A stretch of 64,000 nt of DNA from Streptomyces sp. MST-110588 (GCF_022695595.1 NZ_CP074380.1:4686501-4750500), one strand, 5' to 3'; shown: positions 44,140 to 54,400, numbered from the stretch's first letter. The notes: generated by a model from the letters alone, not told the origin. Translations and numbers: made by a program.

Positions 44140-45351
44140 TTATCGCTTCTTTTCGACGCGGATGGCGCTCAGCCCCTGTCGAGGGACGGCCGTGCACCGG
44201 GCGTCTGAGTTGAGGCTGTAGGCCCGGCCCAGACACACGCCGAGCGCCATCTGGCCGTAGGCATTCGGGTGCATCGACTCGTCTGTTTCACCCTGCTTTT
44301 CCTGGTAGTCCACCGAGCGGACCCAATCGCTCTCGGCCGGTGCGATCCGGTGGAACCGGTTGTTCGCCGACGACGCCTCGCGGCTCAGCAGGTTGCATGC
44401 CTCGTGCCCGTTCAGGGCGTCCCGGAGGTCAAGGAACCGCACCTTTGTGCGGTCGGTGTCCTTGTTCACGGCGTCGACGATTTTCGCGTAGCGCTCGGAC
44501 AGGTCTTTCGTCAGCTCGTTGCGCGCCCACTCGGCATCGCGGCTGTGGAAAGGGCAGCCGTGCTGTATGCGATCGTAGCGCCCGGTGTAGCCGCGGAAGT
44601 TGTTCTTGCCTGGTAGTGGCGAGGGATAGGACTGCAGGATGAATCGGTAGGAGTCTTTCTTGTATTTCGCGTCCTCCATCACCTTCCGCACGTCATTGAT
44701 CGTCTTCTTGACGTTTTGCTCCACCTCCCCGATGGCCTTCTTCACTTTTTCTTGGGCGGAGGTGTGGCATTCGCCACGCCAGAACTTCACATAATGCTCG
44801 GCACATTCCTTGATGATCTTGGAAAACTTCAGATCATTTCCTCCGACGGACAGTACGATCAGTTTGACGTTGTGCAGCTGTGCTGTCTGCTCCAGCCGTG
44901 CATTCTGTGTTTCCTCCGGCGGATACTGCTTTGTTCCGTCCCGCCAGATGTTCTTCGAGATGGCGCCCGAGCACGCCAGATTGACGCGTCTCTTGATGTC
45001 GGGAAGGTTGGCCGTGACGATTTCGGCGACTTGCAGGGAGCGGTGGCATTTCAGCGTCGAGGAGTTGTCGTACACCAAGGTCCGGTCCTTGACACAGTTC
45101 GTGCCGGTGCTGTCGCACGACTTGACGGCGCCGTCCGTACCCCACAGATCGGTCTTGCTGTCCGGGCCGGTCGCGTTGCCGTACCAGCGCCCTGCCTCAC
45201 CGGAGATGAAACTGTCCCCGAGAGAGACCGCGGCGGTGTCTTTCGCCGCAGCTCCCGTCGAGCCTGCGGCTGCCGGCCGTGGTGTCAGCGCCAGTGCCCC
45301 GGCTGCTGCCGCCATGGAGAAACACACGGCGGTGATGACGGACGTTCTCAT
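44140..45351 (-). CDS. Secreted SGNH/GDSL hydrolase
   Basis: A 403-residue exported esterase or lipase. After the signal peptide (about residues 1-28, ending AAAGS) come the SGNH blocks: VSLGDSFISGEAGRW with the catalytic Ser, the oxyanion Gly in NLACSGA, LSVGGNDLKFSKI with the Asn, and DESMHPNAYGQ with the Asp and His. Six to eight Cys suggest disulfides. The middle segment (about 180-215) is Lys-rich and helical. Codon use is less GC-biased than in neighbouring core genes. AGAAGGA precedes the ATG. It leads a three-gene run of exported or unknown proteins. Confidence 0.85.
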   Translation of the reverse strand: MRTSVITAVCFSMAAAAGALALTPRPAAAGSTGAAAKDTAAVSLGDSFISGEAGRWYGNATGPDSKTDLWGTDGAVKSCDSTGTNCVKDRTLVYDNSSTLKCHRSLQVAEIVTANLPDIKRRVNLACSGAISKNIWRDGTKQYPPEETQNARLEQTAQLHNVKLIVLSVGGNDLKFSKIIKECAEHYVKFWRGECHTSAQEKVKKAIGEVEQNVKKTINDVRKVMEDAKYKKDSYRFILQSYPSPLPGKNNFRGYTGRYDRIQHGCPFHSRDAEWARNELTKDLSERYAKIVDAVNKDTDRTKVRFLDLRDALNGHEACNLLSREASSANNRFHRIAPAESDWVRSVDYQEKQGETDESMHPNAYGQMALGVCLGRAYSLNSDARCTAVPRQGLSAIRVEKKR

Positions 45352-45984
45352 GCGGACCGGTCCTTCTGTCGGTTTCCGTTGGGGAATGGGATGTGCGGGC
45401 CGTGTGCCCGTGTGCGTGACAGCGGGAGGAATTGACGTGACCGGTGAGGCCGAAGTGAAGTGCTCCCGGGTAAGGGGGCGGCTTTCCGCCGCCGAGGCGG
45501 TGGCCGGGCGGCGGCTAGGCGGTGACACGGTGGGCGATCGCCTCGCGCCATGGGACGTCGAAGGGTCCGAGCTGGTGACGGGTGAGCCGGCCACCGGCAG
45601 CATCGGCACACCGGGCGCCGGGGGCCACCTCCGAAGAGGCCGCGACGCGTCGTACGTATATGGCGCGCGCGTACGTATATGACGCGTACGTATATGGCGG
45701 CGTGAGAGGAGATGCGAGCGCCGGGGCTGGGGTCGCCAGCGGCACGGTGGCGCACAGGGCTTGCTGTCAGCCCCAGCAGACCAACTGCGGGCCTTCCGGT
45801 CGCCCGGGGCGGGCCGACCGCAGCAATGCGTTCACTCCCTGGAGGGAGCGAGGGAGCGAGGCGGCGCCGAGGAGCCGGCCGGCACCACCGCGGCCGGCCG
45901 GCCGGACATCCCTTCAGCACAAAGGCGCGTGCGGGCTGATGTCGTGGCGGTCATTCTTGTGGAATCTGTCGAGGGGAGCATGGA
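45352..45984. other. Long divergent intergenic region
   Basis: About 630 bases between the SGNH hydrolase and BtrH-like genes hold three copies of a CGTACGTATATG repeat (45651-45696). Open frames across it have poor codon use, so I call no gene. Confidence 0.55.
45651..45696. repeat. Three direct repeats of CGTACGTATATG
   Basis: Copies begin at 45651, 45670 and 45685. The sequence includes the palindrome TACGTA and is unusually AT-rich for the genome. The array could be operators or iteron-like binding sites in the divergent promoter region. Confidence 0.8.
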
Positions 45985-46989
45985 ATGACCATGGTGAAGC
46001 ACGTCGATGCCCGTGGTGCGCAGCACTGTGAGACCGCGACGCTAGGGGTGCTGTTGCGGCATGAGGGGCTCGATCTGTCCGAACCGATGCTTTTCGGTCT
46101 TGGCTCCGGGCTGTCGTTCATCTACTGGGACAGCAAGAACTTGGACTTCCCCTTTCTCGGTGGACGGGTGAAGCCTTTCGAGCTCACCAGGAATCTGGCC
46201 GCCCGGCTCGGGTTGGAGCTGTCGGTCCAGGAGACCGGCTCGGCCCGCAGGGCGTGGGAGAACGTGACGGGGCCTCTCGGCGCGGGGCGTCCCGTCGGAT
46301 TGCAGCTCGACAGTTACTACTTGGATTACTTCGGGTCGAGGATGCACTTCGGCGGTCATGTTGTCGCCATGTACGGGTACGACGAAAGCGATGCCTATCT
46401 GGTGGACACGGAACAGCAGGGCGGAGCCGTGTCCACCAGCTTGACGAGCCTCGCCCGGGCCAGGTCCGCCCGTGGGCCGATGGCCGCCAAACACCGGTCC
46501 TTCACTCTCAGCGCTCCTGGGGGCCTGCCCTCCCCGCAGGAGCGGATCGTTTCCGCCATCACGGTCTGTGCCGACGCCTTTCTGCATCCGCCCATCGCCA
46601 ATTCGGGTCACCGGGGCATCGAAAAGGCCGGCAAGCTGGTGCCCACGTGGTTCCGGCGTACGGAGGATCCGCAGCGGGATCTGCCGCAGGCCGCTGTCCT
46701 GATGGAGAGGGGCGGCACCGGCGGCGCCCTGTTCCGCAATCTCTACCGCGACTTCCTCGCCGAATGCGCCGAGCTGGTGGTCGACGGCAGCGGAGTACGT
46801 AGCGCATTGCGCAGCGGGCATCGGCTGTACGGCGAGGCGGCCGTGCTGTGGACGGAAGTGGCGGCATTGATCGACGAAGCGGGGCGGTCGGGTGATGCGC
46901 GGTGCCTCGTACGAGCGGGTACGGTCCTCGGTGATGTGTCACGGGTCGAGCGGGAGGCCATGCAGGTGCTCAGTCGCCTACAGGGGTGA
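45985..46989 (+). CDS. BtrH_N-domain protein with DUF4872-like part
   Basis: A 334-residue protein. The N-terminal part (HVDARGAQHCETATLGVLLR, LFGLGSGLSFIYW, then MHFGGHVVAMYGYDESDAYL) matches the butirosin BtrH N-terminal domain, a cysteine-protease-like fold. The Cys in QHCETAT, the His in FGGHVV and an Asp in YLVDTE could form a catalytic triad. BtrH transfers an aminoacyl side chain from a carrier protein in butirosin synthesis. The C-terminal helical part looks like DUF4872. No aminoglycoside genes lie nearby, so its partner may be peptidyl, or this is a lone acyl-transfer or processing enzyme. GGAG is six bases before ATG. Confidence 0.75.
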   Translation: MTMVKHVDARGAQHCETATLGVLLRHEGLDLSEPMLFGLGSGLSFIYWDSKNLDFPFLGGRVKPFELTRNLAARLGLELSVQETGSARRAWENVTGPLGAGRPVGLQLDSYYLDYFGSRMHFGGHVVAMYGYDESDAYLVDTEQQGGAVSTSLTSLARARSARGPMAAKHRSFTLSAPGGLPSPQERIVSAITVCADAFLHPPIANSGHRGIEKAGKLVPTWFRRTEDPQRDLPQAAVLMERGGTGGALFRNLYRDFLAECAELVVDGSGVRSALRSGHRLYGEAAVLWTEVAALIDEAGRSGDARCLVRAGTVLGDVSRVEREAMQVLSRLQG

Positions 46990-46998
46990 GGCGCGAGG

Positions 46999-47472
46999 TC
47001 AGCGCAGGGGGCCGCGTTCGTCCACGTGGTGTGTCGGTGTGCTGGTCAGGAAGACCTCGGGTGGGGCGGAGCCGTAGACGATGTTGAAGGTGTCCAGGCG
47101 GTAGGACCAGGACATGTCGTAGCTGCCGGTCAGGCGGTAGTTGATCTGCCATCGCAGCCACTGGCCGGGTGCCAGGTGAACGGCGGGTGGGCGGCGGTTG
47201 CGCCGCGGCATGCCGAACATCGTCACCTCCGGCGGGCCCACGCGCAGCAGCCCGTCCACCTCGCGCAGGACCACGCCGTGAGCTGACAGGTCCCGCACCT
47301 GCATACGGGGCTCGAAGGAATCGGATTCGCGCATGGTGACCTCGTGGAGGACGGAGCGCAGTCCTGGGGGCAGGGGGAAGGCCGTCGGGGCGGCGTTTCT
47401 CCGGGCGGCTTCGGAGCCGCCGCGGGATTTCTTGGTCCACGACGTACGCACGCGCTGAACGACGACATTCAT
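46999..47472 (-). CDS. Hypothetical protein
   Basis: A 157-residue protein with a basic N-terminus and a C-terminal half made of short strands with many aromatics (LRWQINYRLTGSYDMSWSYR). No signal peptide, membrane helix or known motif is visible. Codon use is normal for the genome. It converges with the BtrH-like gene, nine bases between ends. The start ATG lacks a ribosome site. I do not recognise it. Confidence 0.55.
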   Translation of the reverse strand: MNVVVQRVRTSWTKKSRGGSEAARRNAAPTAFPLPPGLRSVLHEVTMRESDSFEPRMQVRDLSAHGVVLREVDGLLRVGPPEVTMFGMPRRNRRPPAVHLAPGQWLRWQINYRLTGSYDMSWSYRLDTFNIVYGSAPPEVFLTSTPTHHVDERGPLR

Positions 47473-47548
47473 GGGTTCGATTATCGGGCATGGTGGTGCG
47501 TTCGGGTTCTGGAGTTCTGGAGCTTTGGAGTGGTGGCAGGCGGACTGT

Positions 47549-48466
47549 TCAGTGGGGTGGGCGACTGGCTGCCGCTTCCGTGGGCAGGCCGTTTTTGAGG
47601 TGGGTGATCAGGGCGCGGGCGGCGGGGTTCAGGGGTTTGCCCTCGCGCCAGGCCAGGGCCAGTTGAGCGCGGATTTCGGGGCGGCGGATGGGGAGGAGGT
47701 GGAGCCGCCCGGGGTGGTGGGCGGCCAGCGCGTACGGCAGGATCGCGACGCCGAGGCCCTCGGCGGCCAGTTCGGCCAGGGCCCAGGGGTTGCCCGTCTC
47801 GAACGCGATCCTGGGAGTGATGTTGACTTCGGCGCACGCCTGGTCGAGACGGGCGCGCAGGCCGGTGCCGCGCGGCAGGCTCATCAAGGAGCGGTCGCGC
47901 AGCTCCGCCAGGGCCACGGAGTCCGCGGACGCCAGCTCGTCGTCCAGGGCGACGGCGGCCACCAGTGGCTGATCGGCCACGACATGGGTGGTGATGCCGG
48001 GCGGTGTGGCGGACCGGGGGAGTACGGCAATGATGGCGGCGTCGACCCGGCCCTGGTGCAGCGCCTCCAGAAGGTGGTCCGAGGTGGCCTCGCTGAGGGT
48101 GATCTCCACGCCCGGGTGGGCGCGGTGGAACGCCGCGAGCAGCGGCGGCAGGCCGAGCGGGTGCCAGGTGGACACCATGCCCATCACCACCCGGCCGCGC
48201 AGCAGCCCGGTCAGCTCGTCCACCGAGAATCTGGCACCGGCCACCGCGTCGAGCGCCGCGATCGCGTACGGGAGGACCGCCTCGCCCGCCCTGGTGGGCC
48301 GTACGGTACGGCCCGAGCGGTCCAGCAGCCGCTGGCCGAACTCGCGCTCCAACTGACGTACCTGTGCGCTGACGCCGGACTGCGCCACATGCAGCTTCGC
48401 CGCCGCCTTGGTGAAGCTGGCCTCTTCCACCACGGCCACCAGGTATTCCAACTGCCTGAGTTCCAT
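47549..48466 (-). CDS. LysR-family transcriptional regulator
   Basis: A 305-residue regulator with the typical winged helix at the N-terminus (MELRQLEYLVAVVEEASFTK, then VAQSGVSAQVRQLEREFG) and a periplasmic-binding-like effector domain from about residue 90 (RGRVVMGMVSTWHPLGLPPL). ATG 48466 fits the universal LysR start; an ATG at 48472 is possible. It diverges from an FAD-dependent monooxygenase gene, and a palindrome with LysR-box features lies between them, so it most likely activates the monooxygenase in response to its substrate. Confidence 0.92.
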   Translation of the reverse strand: MELRQLEYLVAVVEEASFTKAAAKLHVAQSGVSAQVRQLEREFGQRLLDRSGRTVRPTRAGEAVLPYAIAALDAVAGARFSVDELTGLLRGRVVMGMVSTWHPLGLPPLLAAFHRAHPGVEITLSEATSDHLLEALHQGRVDAAIIAVLPRSATPPGITTHVVADQPLVAAVALDDELASADSVALAELRDRSLMSLPRGTGLRARLDQACAEVNITPRIAFETGNPWALAELAAEGLGVAILPYALAAHHPGRLHLLPIRRPEIRAQLALAWREGKPLNPAARALITHLKNGLPTEAAASRPPH

Positions 48467-48476
48467 AAGCATTCAT

Positions 48477-48498
48477 GCTAGATGGCAGCAGAACTAGC
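48477..48498. promoter_or_regulatory. Candidate LysR operator
   Basis: GCTAG and CTAGC are exact complements separated by 12 bases, giving a T-N-A dyad of about 22 bp next to the LysR start and 125 bases before the monooxygenase. Confidence 0.6.
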
Positions 48499-48622
48499 TG
48501 TTGGACTGCTGGCGTTGTGTGCATGACGGTGGGTGAGGTGAGCGCGATCAGCGTTCACAGACGTCGACCGTCATGTATGGCCGTCATGTATGGCACGCAT
48601 GGCAGGTATGGAGGTAATGCCG

Positions 48623-49972
48623 GTGAGTACCGACGTGTTGATCGCGGGAGCGGGGATCGGCGGCCTGACCGCCGCCCTCAGTCTGCATGCCGCGGGCATC
48701 GGGGCCACCGTCGTCGAGCGCGTCCGCGAGATCCGCCCCCTGGGCGTCGGCATCAATCTGCAGCCGCACGCCGTACGGGAACTCATCGAACTGGGCCTGG
48801 GTGACGAACTCGCCGCCATCGCCGTCCCCACCGCGGAACATCGATATGTCGACCAGTACGGCACCACCCTCTTCACCGAGCCACGCGGCAAGGCGTGCGG
48901 CTATCGCTGGCCGCAGTACTCCATCCACCGGGGCGAGTTGCAGACGCTGCTGCTGGAGGCCGTATGCGACCGGCTCGGCCCGCAGGCGGTGCGTACCGGC
49001 GTCCAGGTCGAAGGAGTCGAAGGAGCTGAGAAGGGGGAGGGCGGCGAGTGCGGGGAGGGCGGTGAGCGCGGTGGTCGGGTACGGGTGCGCGTCACCGACC
49101 GGTCCACCGGGGCGGTCTCGCACCTGACCGCCGGACTGCTGATCGGCGCCGATGGGCTGCACTCGGCGGTACGTACCGCACTCCACCCCGGCGAGGGACC
49201 GCTGCTGTGGTCGGGGGTGCGGATGTGGCGCGGGGTCATCGAGACCGACCGCTTTTTGAACGGCCGTACGGCGGTGATCGCCACCGGGGAGTCCGGAGCT
49301 GCCGGCGTCTCCGGGACCGCCGCGTCCCATGCAACTGCCGCATCCCACGCAACCGCCGCACCCCACGCAACCGCCGGAGTGCCCGGTGCCCAGTTCCTCG
49401 CCTACCCGATCTCCCGCACCGCCGATGACCGCGGCCGGTCCCTGGTCAACTGGGTCGCCATGATCGCCGTGACGGCGCCGCAGCCGCTCGACGCCACGGC
49501 GGTGGACTGGAACGCCCCCGCCCGCCCCGAGGACGTACTGCCCCACTTCGACGGCTGGCGGGTCGGCGACCGCCGGGTCCGCGACCTGATCACCGGCAGC
49601 CGGACGCTCCTGCGCTACCCCATGGTCGACCGCGATCCGCTGCCGCGCTGGGGCGAGGGCCGGGTGACGTTGCTGGGGGATGCCGCGCACCCGATGTACC
49701 CGGTCGGCGCCAACGGTGCCAGCCAAGCCGTCCTGGACGCCCGTGTCCTCGCCCACCGCCTGGCCACCGCGCCCGACATCGCCACGGCCCTGGCCGCGTA
49801 CGAGTCGGAACGCCGTACGGCCACCGCCCGCATCGTCCACGCCAACCGCCGGATGCACCGCTCCGAGCACACCGTCCGCGACGGCATAGCCGCCACCACC
49901 GCCGCCTACCGGCAGGCGACCGGCAGCGACGTCGCCGACCTCAACAACCGCCCCTCCCTCTCCGTCGCCTGA
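48623..49972 (+). CDS. FAD-dependent monooxygenase (PHBH-type)
   Basis: A 449-residue flavoprotein hydroxylase. The FAD Rossmann motif is VLIAGAGIGGLTAALSLHAAG, the second FAD/NADH motif is LLIGADGLHSAVR (about 180), and the third is VTLLGDAAHPMYPVGANGAS. This is the group A aromatic hydroxylase set. The substrate is probably a small aromatic or an indole-like compound. GGAGG eight bases before GTG 48623 fixes the start and makes the upstream ATG unlikely. Two insertions are low in complexity: Glu/Gly near residue 130 and three ATASH-like repeats near residue 235. LysR control is likely. Confidence 0.88.
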   Translation: MSTDVLIAGAGIGGLTAALSLHAAGIGATVVERVREIRPLGVGINLQPHAVRELIELGLGDELAAIAVPTAEHRYVDQYGTTLFTEPRGKACGYRWPQYSIHRGELQTLLLEAVCDRLGPQAVRTGVQVEGVEGAEKGEGGECGEGGERGGRVRVRVTDRSTGAVSHLTAGLLIGADGLHSAVRTALHPGEGPLLWSGVRMWRGVIETDRFLNGRTAVIATGESGAAGVSGTAASHATAASHATAAPHATAGVPGAQFLAYPISRTADDRGRSLVNWVAMIAVTAPQPLDATAVDWNAPARPEDVLPHFDGWRVGDRRVRDLITGSRTLLRYPMVDRDPLPRWGEGRVTLLGDAAHPMYPVGANGASQAVLDARVLAHRLATAPDIATALAAYESERRTATARIVHANRRMHRSEHTVRDGIAATTAAYRQATGSDVADLNNRPSLSVA

Positions 49973-49975
49973 CGG

Positions 49976-50010
49976 GGTCAGGTCAGGCCCGGTCAGGTCA
50001 GGTCAGGTCA
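49976..50010. repeat. GGTCA pentamer repeat
   Basis: GGTCA occurs six times, four in a row, between convergent genes and reaching into the stop codon of the HxlR gene. Confidence 0.85.
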
Positions 50011-50466
50011 GCGCCGGTTCCGCGGCGGGTGGGTGTCGTCGTAACGGCGCCGGTTGGTGTTGATCTCACGCCGGTGTGTGGTGGCCCATTCCCCGAGGGC
50101 GATGGCGGAGTCCAGCAACGTCGTGCCGAGTGCGGTCAGGGTGTACTCCACGCGTGGCGGAACCTCGGCATGGACGGTACGGGTCAGCAGTCCGTCACGT
50201 TCGAGCTGTCGCAGCGTCAGGGTGAGCATGCGCTGTGAGATGCCGGTGACGGCACGGTGCAGTTCACCGAAGCGCAGGGTTCGGTCCCGGAGTTGCCCGA
50301 TGACCAGAATGCTCCACTTGTCGCCGATGAGGGCGAGGATGTCCAGCACCTGCCGGCACACGTCCTCCTGCGACTCGGTGGGCTCCGTCGCGTCCATGCC
50401 GTCATTCGCAAAAGCGTCAATGCCACCCATGTGTGCGGTGGATGACGCGTCGCTGTGTGGGGTCAA
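50008..50466 (-). CDS. HxlR-family transcriptional regulator
   Basis: A 152-residue winged-helix repressor. The HxlR signature is LALIGDKWSILVIGQLRDRT, followed by RFGELHRAVTGISQRMLTLT and the wing LTRTVHAEVPPRVEYTLTALG. The family often senses aldehydes or quinones through a conserved Cys; here Cys lies in EDVCRQVLDI. The start is unusual: TTG at 50466 has GGAGG six bases upstream, while the in-frame ATGs at 50430 and 50397 have none. It diverges from an SDR gene, which it probably controls, with about 200 bases between. Confidence 0.9.
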   Translation of the reverse strand: MTPHSDASSTAHMGGIDAFANDGMDATEPTESQEDVCRQVLDILALIGDKWSILVIGQLRDRTLRFGELHRAVTGISQRMLTLTLRQLERDGLLTRTVHAEVPPRVEYTLTALGTTLLDSAIALGEWATTHRREINTNRRRYDDTHPPRNRR

Positions 50467-50665
50467 CGGTTACCTCCGTGTGCGTCACCGACAGAAATGT
50501 GCCGTCTTGTCGTGCTCCTCATCGTGACGAAGCATGTGGCTACGCACAAAGAGTAAGTGCCGGGGTGCGAGCCGGGGTGATGTTTGCGGACGGTGACGTG
50601 CGCGGACTGTGACGTCTGACCTTGCTCCGCCCGGGCGCGGTGATCGAGGGGCAGGAAGAACCGCT

Positions 50666-51369
50666 GTGGTGAAGACGCTTGTTGTGGTGGGTGCGGGGCC
50701 GGGGCTGGGAATGGGGGTGGCCCGCGCGTTCGGCCGTCGGGGCTTCAGGGTCGGGCTGATCGCTCGTACGAAGGAGAAGCTGCAAGCCCTGGTTGACGAG
50801 CTGACCGGGCTGGGCGTGACCGCGTCCGCCTTTCCCGCCGACATCCGGGACCGGCAATCCCTGACCGCCGCTCTCGACGCGGTGCGCAACGCCCTGGGGC
50901 CGGTCGACGTGCTCGCGTTCGGCCCGGGCCCGACCGCGCCGGTCGGCGGGGCCGCGCGGACGACGGTGGCCGCGGTCACCGCGCAGTTCGAGTTGCAGGT
51001 GCTGGGGCGGTGACCGCCGTGACGCACGTACTGCCGGACATGCGCGCCCGGGGCACCGGCACGCTGCTGCTCGCCACGGGCGTGTCCTCGATGGTCCCGG
51101 CCCCCTTCCTGGCCGACGTCGGCATCGCCATGGCCGGCCTGCGCAACTGGGCGCACGCGCTGCACACCGAGCTCCGGCCGGAGGGCATCCATGTGGGCAC
51201 CGTGACCATCGCCGCCGCCATCACGCCCGACGGCGGCGAGAGCGACCCCGACGCGATCGGTGACCGCTGCTACGGCATGTACGAGCGGCGGGACCGGGCC
51301 GAGGAAGTCATCGGTGACCCGAGTGCCTTCCGGGCCCTGGTCGAGAAGGCCGGCCGGCGGGGTCCGTAG
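50666..51369 (+). pseudogene. SDR-family oxidoreductase, one-base frameshift
   Basis: If one G is restored in the run at 51004-51007 this encodes about 234 residues. The NAD(P) motif is VVVGAGPGLGMGVARAFGRR, and the remainder (after the break) is AVTHVLPDMRARGTGTLLLA, then GIAMAGLRNWAHALHTEL. The first frame stops at TGA 51011-51013 after QVLGR, and the second frame continues without a gap, which shows a single-base loss. The usual Tyr-x-x-x-Lys is not seen, as in a Streptomyces SDR branch lacking it, so catalysis may differ. GGAAGAA precedes GTG 50666. HxlR lies divergently. Confidence 0.8.
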
Positions 51370-51495
51370 GGCGTGGGCGTGGCACTCTTGCGCGCCGCCA
51401 GGGGCGAGTCACTCGCGGACCCGGGCTCCGGGTGTGGGGATGGTGCGGGGGTGGTGCGGGGATGCTGCCGGTCGTGGGGAGGGGATGTGTTGTTG

Positions 51496-54400
51496 TCAGG
51501 TGGAGTGGGCAGGGGTATCGGCGGGGTGCGGGGCGGAAGTGCCGGCGGGGCGGGGGAGGTAGCCGGAGTCGAAGAAGTAGTTCAGGTAGCGGTCCAGGAG
51601 GGCCGCGTCCACCGGGGGGCAGTGCAGGCCGCTGCCGGCCAGGGCTTGTTCGATGTTGTGGCGGCTCAGACGGGGGAAGGTGTCGCGCAGGTACATCTCC
51701 TTGACCGAGATGTCGGCCTTGTTGCCGCGGTCCACACACAGTGAGACGAACGGCATGGTTGCGCTGGTGGGGTTGCGTGCCACATGGCGTACGAGTTCGC
51801 CGACCCAGGCGCCGTACGGGAGGGTGCGCAGCCGGTAGCCGGCGGCCTGCATGCGGGCGAGCATGTCGTGCAGCATCGCTGGGCGCGGGTTGGTGTGGTG
51901 GTGGGTGCGGCCGTCGGCCGGGTGACGGGTGGCGATGTGGACGATCGCCTCGGCGACATGGTCGACGGGGACGAAGTCCATGGGCAGCATGATGTCGGGC
52001 GCCAGCCCCGTCTCGGCGATGGTCTTGAACAGTGAGCAGATCGCCGTCTCGGTGTTGCAGGCGCCGCTGCGGCGGTCGCCGGTGATCTCGTACGGGCGGT
52101 GTACGGCGACCGGCAGCCCTTCGCGGGCGGCGTTGCGCAGCAACTGCTCGGCGACCCACTTGCTCTCCGCGTAGCCCATGGTCAGGCGGTCGGCGTGGTC
52201 CAGCGGATCGTCCTCACGGACCTCGTGGGTGCCGGCGGTGCCGAAGCCGGCCAGTACCGCGACCGTGGACAGGAAGTGGACGGGCACCCGGCGCGGGGCG
52301 GCCAGGCGGATGAGTTCGCGGGTGCCCTCGACGTTGGCGGCGCGCAGTGCGGCGTACGGGTAGAGGAAGTTGACCTGGGCGGCGCTGTGCACCACCAGGT
52401 CCAGGCGGCGGCCGAGTTCGTCGGCGTGCGTCGGCTCCAGGCCCAGCCGGGGCGCGGTCAGGTCGAAGGGGAAGCAGACCACGCGGGCCTCGGACAGCAC
52501 ACCGGTGTCCAGGCCGTAGCGTTCGAAGGCGGCGTGCACCCTGCGGCGGGCGTGGTCGGCGGAGTGGGCGCGTACGGGACAGTGCACCCGGGCGCCGGTG
52601 GCACGCAGCAGCCGGTCCAGCAGGAACGCCCCGACGAAGCCGCTGGCGCCGGTCAGCAGCACCTCACTCGGCCGGTCGGGGCGCGGCGGCGGTCCGGTGA
52701 CCGGCGGCAGCGCGAAGCCCAGTTCGGCGTCGCGGGCGAAGTCGGCGGCGGTGGTGGCGGGGCCGGACGGGGAGGCGCCGGACGGGGAGCCGGCGCCGTC
52801 GCGGGCCGCCTGGACGGCGCGGGTGTAGGCGGCCAGCGTGGCGTCGTTGAGCAGGGCCCGTACGAGCGTGCTGCCGTGGGCGGCGTCCAGGCCCAGCACC
52901 GTGACGGTACGGGTGACCACTTCGGCCGCCAGCAGGGAGTCGCCGCCGATGAGAAAGAAGTCGTCGCCGGGGGCGGGCCGTACGCGCAGCACGGTGTGCC
53001 AGACCTCGGCGAGCACGTCGGTCAGGCCGTGCACGGTGTCGCAGTCGGGTTCGGTGGCGGTGAAGGGTTCGGTGGAGGGGCGTGCGGACTGGCCGGTCGT
53101 CGCCTCCGAGACGATGGCTTCCGCCTTGGTCACCACGGCTTCGAAGGCGTCCACCGCGTCCGCGAGCGGCTCACCGCTGGCATGCGCCGCCGTACGGGGG
53201 TCATCAGGTCTGCCAGCGGGCCTGCCAGCGGGCCTCTCAGCGGACCTGACGCCGGGTCTGTCGTCGGGGCTCGGGTCCGTGACTGCGCCCGGGTTCGTGA
53301 CGGTACGTGCGCCGGCTTCCGTACGTGCGCCGGCTTCCGTACGCGGTCCGGTGTACGGCGGGGTGCCGGCCACCAGCCGGCGCCGGTCGACCTTGCCGGC
53401 GCTGGTCACCGGCAGACTCTCCATGGCGATCAGTTGCGGTACGGCCGCGGCGGGCAGCCACTGGGCGCAGTGCTGCCGCAGCTCGTCCAGCGGCAGCGCA
53501 GCGCCGGGCGTGGCCGGGGTGACGTAGGCCAGCAGGGTCCGGGCCTCGGCGTCGGGTTCCACCACGGCCTCGCCGACGTGCGGGTGGCTGCGCAGCCGCG
53601 CCTCCACCTCGTCCGGCTCCACGCGGTGGCCGCGCAGTTTGAGCTGCCGGTCCAGGCGTCCCAGGTGCTCCAGTACGCCGTCGGGGCCGCGCAGGACGCG
53701 GTCGCCGGTGCGGTACAGGCGCTCGCCCGACCCGAAGGGGGACGGCACGAAGCGTTCGGCGGTCAGCGCCCGGTCGCCGAAGTAGCCCAGCGCCAGCCCG
53801 TCCCCGCCGACCGCCAGCTCGCCTTCCTCGCCAGGGCCCGCCTGGCTGCCGTCCGGGCGCAGTACGTAGCAGGTCGAGGCACCGAAGGGGCGGCCGATCG
53901 GGACGCTGACGGCGTCCGGGGCCAGCCCCCGTACGAAGTGGAAGGTGGAGACGACCGAGTTCTCCGTGGGGCCGTAGAAGTTCACGACGGTGGTGTGCGG
54001 GCAGGCGCGCAGCACGGCGCGCGCCAGGTCGGCGTCCATCGCCTCCCCGCCCGCCGAGACGAACCGCAGGCTGCCCAGTCCCTGTGGCCGGGACCGGGCC
54101 ATGTGGTGGAAGACGCTGGTGGTCAGCAGGGCGATGCTGACGCCGCCCTCGCGCAGACAGCGTTCCAGGGCGGGTGGTGAGAGCAGGTCCTCGCGGTCCA
54201 CCAGTTCCAGTCGGGCGCCGCTGAGCAGCGCGGCCCAGATCTCGATGGTGGAGGCGTCCGAGGACAGTCCGTAGGCGTGCAGGACCACGTCGTCCGGGCC
54301 GGGCGGGGGCAGCCGCGGCTCGGACAGGACCAGGCGCACCACGCCGCGGTGCGGGATCGCCACGGGTTTGGGGCGGCCGGTCGATCCTGAGGTGAACATG

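Noticed and set aside
45582..46031. Plus-strand open frame across the CGTACGTATATG repeats
   Set aside because: It overlaps the BtrH-like start in another frame and has no ribosome site; repeats are better seen as regulatory.
50666..51369. Two separate small genes in place of one SDR
   Set aside because: The halves are complementary parts of one SDR and join perfectly with a single added G; the second has no ribosome site.
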